Shown piece after piece: positions 6,880 through 8,514 of a stretch of 8,514 bases of DNA. A program made the position numbers and the translations under genes. Position 1 is the stretch's first letter. Every line of letters begins with the position of its first letter. This stretch comes from Spirochaetaceae bacterium (GTDB taxonomy: Bacteria > Spirochaetota > Spirochaetia > Treponematales > Breznakiellaceae), in NCBI GenBank assembly GCA_031280115.1, contig JAITHF010000101.1, positions 1 to 8,514 of the forward strand, in the 5' to 3' direction. Under the pieces are notes generated by a model. It worked only from the letters and a program-made list of their open reading frames with translations, made no database searches and had not been told where the DNA came from.

Positions 6880-7161
6880 CTATAATTCTTTCCTCACAAA
6901 AAGGTATTTAAGGATATTGGCGTTAAGTTTAAAAATCCGGTCGAGGGCCGCGATTTTTACCGGCTCGGTCTTCAGCGTGAAAAGGACGTATCTCCCCCGT
7001 TTCCGCTTTTTGATTTCATAGGCCAGATCCCGGTCCCCGACTTCGTCGGTTCGCTCGATTTCAGCGCCCTGCGCGGCAAGGTCGGTAAGCACCTGTTCCC
7101 TGCCGGCTTTGTTAAGGTCATCCTCCAGTGGAAAGATGACGGTCAGTTCATACTGACGCAT
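6880..7161 (-). CDS. rpsF: 30S ribosomal protein S6
   Basis: S6 forms a heterodimer with S18 that binds the central domain of 16S rRNA. The 93 residues show the ferredoxin-like S6 pattern: RQYELTVIFPLEDD at the N-terminus, IERTDEVGDRDLAYEIKKRK in the middle, GRYVLFTLKTEPVKIAALDR, and a C-terminal NILKYLFVRK. It lacks the acidic C-terminal tail seen in E. coli S6. A strong AGGAGG lies four or five bases before the ATG. It is the first gene of the operon, behind a clear promoter and a structured leader. Confidence 0.97.
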   Translation of the reverse strand: MRQYELTVIFPLEDDLNKAGREQVLTDLAAQGAEIERTDEVGDRDLAYEIKKRKRGRYVLFTLKTEPVKIAALDRIFKLNANILKYLFVRKEL

Positions 7162-7207
7162 AGGTCCTCCTCACGGACTACAAGATGATCCGTCCTCAAG
7201 GACGGAT
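7161..7207 (-). promoter_or_regulatory. Structured rpsF leader; candidate S6:S18 autoregulatory site
   Basis: Hairpin 1 is a perfect 8-bp stem, ATCCGTCC/GGACGGAT (7188-7207 on the plus strand), with a 4-base loop. Hairpin 2 follows: UAG-UCC pairs with GGA-CUA, with one bulged C, around the loop GUGAGGA (7161-7180). Its 3' strand reaches the A of the rpsF start codon and it encloses the Shine-Dalgarno, so translation could be blocked. Established knowledge: in several bacteria the S6:S18 complex binds a structured motif with a CCG element in the rpsF leader. CCG occurs in both hairpins here, but I cannot verify the motif geometry. Confidence 0.5.
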
Positions 7208-7221
7208 AAAGAGGTTTTTTC

Positions 7222-7250
7222 ATACTACCAAAACCCCTTCCCCCCGTCAA
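7222..7250 (-). promoter_or_regulatory. Sigma-70-type promoter of the rpsF operon
   Basis: Minus-strand TTGACG (7245-7250) and TAGTAT (7222-7227) are separated by exactly 17 bases. The -35 box matches consensus at five of six positions and the -10 at four of six. Transcription would start near 7215, giving a leader of about 55 bases. The edge of the mosaic repeat (7251) directly abuts the -35 box, so the repeat supplies the DNA immediately upstream of the promoter. Confidence 0.7.
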
Positions 7251-7528
7251 CCCCCTGCGGGCAGCCGGAGGCTGTTTCAGGTGCTTCTTGTAGCGATAGG
7301 GTTCGCACGTTTAGTCACAACCCCGAAGCGGCGCCTCAGCGGACGTCGATGGCGCACGGGCGCTGCACACGTCGCACTGGTTGGGGGTTTGGGGGCAGCC
7401 GAAGGCTGTTCCCTTACGCGAAGTTCGAAAAAGAATACGCGAACCCATGAAGCGCCGGTAAAAAAGCCCCCAAATTCTTCCCAAAGAGGCGTACAGCGCC
7501 GATAATCCGTTATAAAACAATGGTTTAT
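7251..7528 (+). repeat. Mosaic intergenic repeat, first right-hand copy
   Basis: Modules in order: an 88-base head (7251-7338), a palindrome-rich middle, GTTGGGGGTTTGGGGG, a hairpin CAGCC-GAA-GGCTG flanked by GGG/CCC, a 34-base block (7446-7479) identical to 8336-8369, a hairpin GGCG/CGCC (7488-7500), and a terminal inverted repeat with loop ATAAAAC (7502-7528). Positions 7333-7427 (95 bases) are identical to 8224-8318. Weaker similarity may run on to about 7580. Frames that are open here (for example 7311-7562 minus) end in the same few residues at every copy and have no Shine-Dalgarno, so I do not call genes. It fills the gap between the AT-rich gene and the rpsF promoter. Confidence 0.85.
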
Positions 7529-7596
7529 GCAGGGACAGGAAGGTTTTTGTTGTGATAAACAAAACGCCCTCCGGGGCCGCCGCCGAAGGCAGCGTA

Positions 7597-7609
7597 AACA
7601 GGCCCTGTT
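7597..7609. other. Short inverted repeat over the stop codon of the AT-rich gene
   Basis: AACAGG and CCTGTT flank a single C. The right arm runs into the TAA stop (7608-7610, minus strand) of the AT-rich gene. The surrounding 7562-7620 is GC-rich (CCTCCGGGGCCGCCGCCG) and belongs to the flank rather than the AT-rich insert. With no T-run it is not an intrinsic terminator. Confidence 0.4.
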
Positions 7610-8060
7610 AGGCGAAGCGCCCGCCCATTTTATTCTTTCTTTTAATACTATAATATGCTTCTTGATTATGCTCTGTAAAAATATCCAATAAATTATTTTC
7701 ATTCATTGTTATTTTATTATGGGGCAATTCTTTTATACCATTAGTATCTTCAATCCATTTTATATATATACAAGGTTCAATACCTAATATTTCCATTCTT
7801 TTTAAAATGAACTTTATCAATTCTTCCCGTAAATTTATATTCTTTTTATGAAAGAAATCACAGGCGCATTGATTATGAGTAATATTATATACTGATTTTC
7901 CTTTTATAGTAATTTTATTTATTTGAAATAGATAATTAAAATTTTCCAGTATATTTACTTTTTTATAATTTTTATAATTATAATTTTTATAAATAGAATA
8001 ATCTATAATTGATTTTTCCATTGCTATTTTATTTTCATAATAAAGTATTGACCAGCACAT
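7608..8060 (-). CDS. AT-rich orphan gene, unknown function
   Basis: I do not recognise this 150-residue protein. It is rich in Asn, Ile, Lys and Tyr, has no membrane segment or signal peptide, and looks soluble. Notable parts: NYLFQINKITIKGKSVYNIT (about 42-61), a CACD motif (65-68), a helix (about 77-92), EPCIYIKW (95-102), and a basic C-terminus. C65, C67 and C97 could bind metal, but this is speculation. G+C is about 21% (91 of 440 bases, hand count over 7621-8060), far below its neighbours. The last five codons (GGRFA) lie in GC-rich flank, as if the frame now reads beyond its original end. Two starts are possible: ATG at 8060 or ATG at 8021 (residue 14, MEKSII); neither has a Shine-Dalgarno. 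A TATAAA at 8063-8068 would favour the second if it were a -10 box. The length of open frame in such AT-rich DNA suggests a real, horizontally acquired gene. Confidence 0.6.
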   Translation of the reverse strand: MCWSILYYENKIAMEKSIIDYSIYKNYNYKNYKKVNILENFNYLFQINKITIKGKSVYNITHNQCACDFFHKKNINLREELIKFILKRMEILGIEPCIYIKWIEDTNGIKELPHNKITMNENNLLDIFTEHNQEAYYSIKRKNKMGGRFA

Positions 8061-8075
8061 ATTTTATATTTTACA

Positions 8076-8122
8076 AAACACCCTGCGGGTGTTTCAAGCG
8101 CTTCTTGCGGTGCGAGGGTTTG
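8076..8122 (+). repeat. Partial repeat head next to the AT-rich gene, with hairpin
   Basis: This stretch resembles the head module (CCCTGCGGG, then TTCAAGCGCTTCTTGCGG and AGGGTTTGC) but stops where the next full copy begins at 8123, so two heads lie in tandem. Its first 19 bases form a perfect 8-bp hairpin, AAACACCC/GGGTGTTT with loop TGC (8076-8094). On the minus strand the hairpin ends in TTTT, about 15 bases before the upstream ATG of the AT-rich gene. It may be a weak terminator or a leader hairpin for that gene. The same CACCCTGCGGGTG core reappears inside the next copy near 8152-8166. Confidence 0.65.
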
Positions 8123-8418
8123 CCCCCTGCGGGCAGCCGAAGGCTGTTTCACACCCTGCGGGTGATTCACGTGCTTCTCGCGGCGATAGGGTTTGCAATT
8201 TTAGTCACAACCCCGAAGGATGGGCCTCAGCGGACGTCGATGGCGCACGGGCGCTGCACACGTCGCACTGGTTGGGGGTTTGGGGGCAGCCGAAGGCTGT
8301 TCCCTTACGCGAAGTTCGCACAAAGAGGCGCGAAACATGAAGCGCCGGTAAAAAAGCCCCCAAATTCTTTTAAAAGAGGCGCGAAGCGCCGATAAAAACT
8401 CATTATAAAACAATGAGT
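8123..8418 (+). repeat. Mosaic intergenic repeat, second right-hand copy
   Basis: A full copy in the same orientation as 7251-7528. Its head (8123-8229) carries an extra insertion of about 20 bases containing CACCCTGCGGGTG. The 95 bases at 8224-8318 and the 34 bases at 8336-8369 are identical to the first copy. An additional short AGAGGCGCGAAACATGAAGC segment precedes the 34-base block. The copy ends with GGCGC/GCGCC (8378-8390) and ACTCATT/AATGAGT with loop ATAAAAC (8398-8418). No gene is called in it. Confidence 0.85.
8372..8418 (-). terminator. Tandem terminator-like hairpins in the second right-hand copy
   Basis: Read on the minus strand, ACTCATT/AATGAGT (7-bp stem, 7-base loop) is followed by TTTTT. 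About eight bases on, GGCGC-TTC-GCGCC is followed by TCTTTT. Both suit termination of a minus-strand transcript entering from the right edge, where a gene may lie outside the window. The stems are short or AT-rich, so efficiency is uncertain. Confidence 0.45.
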
Positions 8419-8514
8419 TGTTTGTGCAAAAAACAGCGCCCCGAAACCTTACCGGTAATTACCGGAGGCTTAGCGGCAGCTGCCCCGAAGCCGGACGGCG
8501 CCCGGTCTGGGTCT
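8419..8514. other. Right-edge intergenic DNA with palindromes
   Basis: CCGGTAATTACCGG (8452-8465) is a perfect 14-bp palindrome and GGCAGCTGCC (8475-8484) a perfect 10-bp one. No gene, promoter or RNA gene could be supported in these 96 bases. The first 25 or so bases loosely resemble 7540-7580, so the repeat family may extend to about 8443. Confidence 0.5.

Noticed and set aside
7597..7620. GCCTAAC on the minus strand, overlapping the stop of the AT-rich gene, fits an integron attC core (RYYYAAC / GTTRRRY), suggesting a gene cassette.
   Set aside because: I found no matching second core site on the other side of the gene, no typical attC fold, and no integrase gene. A 7-base degenerate match is weak.
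7251..8418. A CRISPR array, because of several direct repeats.
   Set aside because: The repeats are few, long, mosaic and irregularly spaced, with no uniform spacers and no cas gene.

Overview
The window carries a conserved bacterial ribosomal-protein/replication gene block next to a chemotaxis receptor gene, with repeat-rich intergenic DNA on both sides. The best taxonomic guess is a spirochaete of the Treponema / Breznakiellaceae group (termite-gut-type treponemes). The basis is the gene order rpsF-ssb-rpsR-(membrane protein)-rplI-dnaB, the methyl-accepting protein signalling domain ([16 protein letters not shown] followed by [10 protein letters not shown]), and the fairly GC-rich coding DNA. 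This is inference from memory of these families; no database was searched.

Layout. (1) Positions 1-430 are non-coding, repeat-rich DNA holding an inverted copy of a mosaic repeat. (2) Positions 431-542 form an AT-richer leader with a 14-bp palindrome and two tandem hairpins ahead of a strong Shine-Dalgarno. (3) Positions 543-2447 (+) encode a complete methyl-accepting chemotaxis protein. (4) Positions 2448-2521 are a convergent gap with a 3' hairpin. (5) From 7161 back to 2522 on the minus strand lies a seven-gene cluster, apparently one operon: rpsF, ssb, rpsR, a DUF2232/YybS-like membrane protein, rplI, dnaB and a small ComFB-family protein. A good sigma-70-type promoter and a two-hairpin leader precede rpsF. 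(6) Positions 7251-7607 hold a second copy of the mosaic repeat. (7) Positions 7608-8060 (-) are a very AT-rich gene (about 21% G+C by hand count) of unknown function. (8) Positions 8061-8514 hold a further partial and a further full repeat copy.

How the parts fit. S6, S18 and L9 are ribosomal proteins; SSB and DnaB act at the replication fork; the DUF2232 protein is an integral membrane protein whose relatives sit beside rplI/dnaB in Firmicutes. The ComFB-like protein ends the operon. The MCP is a separate, convergent unit.

Most worth a second look: (a) the repeat family lies at the 5' side of all three transcription units with the same edge facing each gene, and its internal hairpins vary in sequence while remaining able to pair; (b) the AT-rich orphan gene sits between two direct copies of that repeat and shows signs of foreign origin; (c) the rpsF leader could hide its own ribosome binding site, in line with S6:S18 autoregulation. 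No CRISPR array, tRNA, rRNA, transposase or integrase gene was seen.
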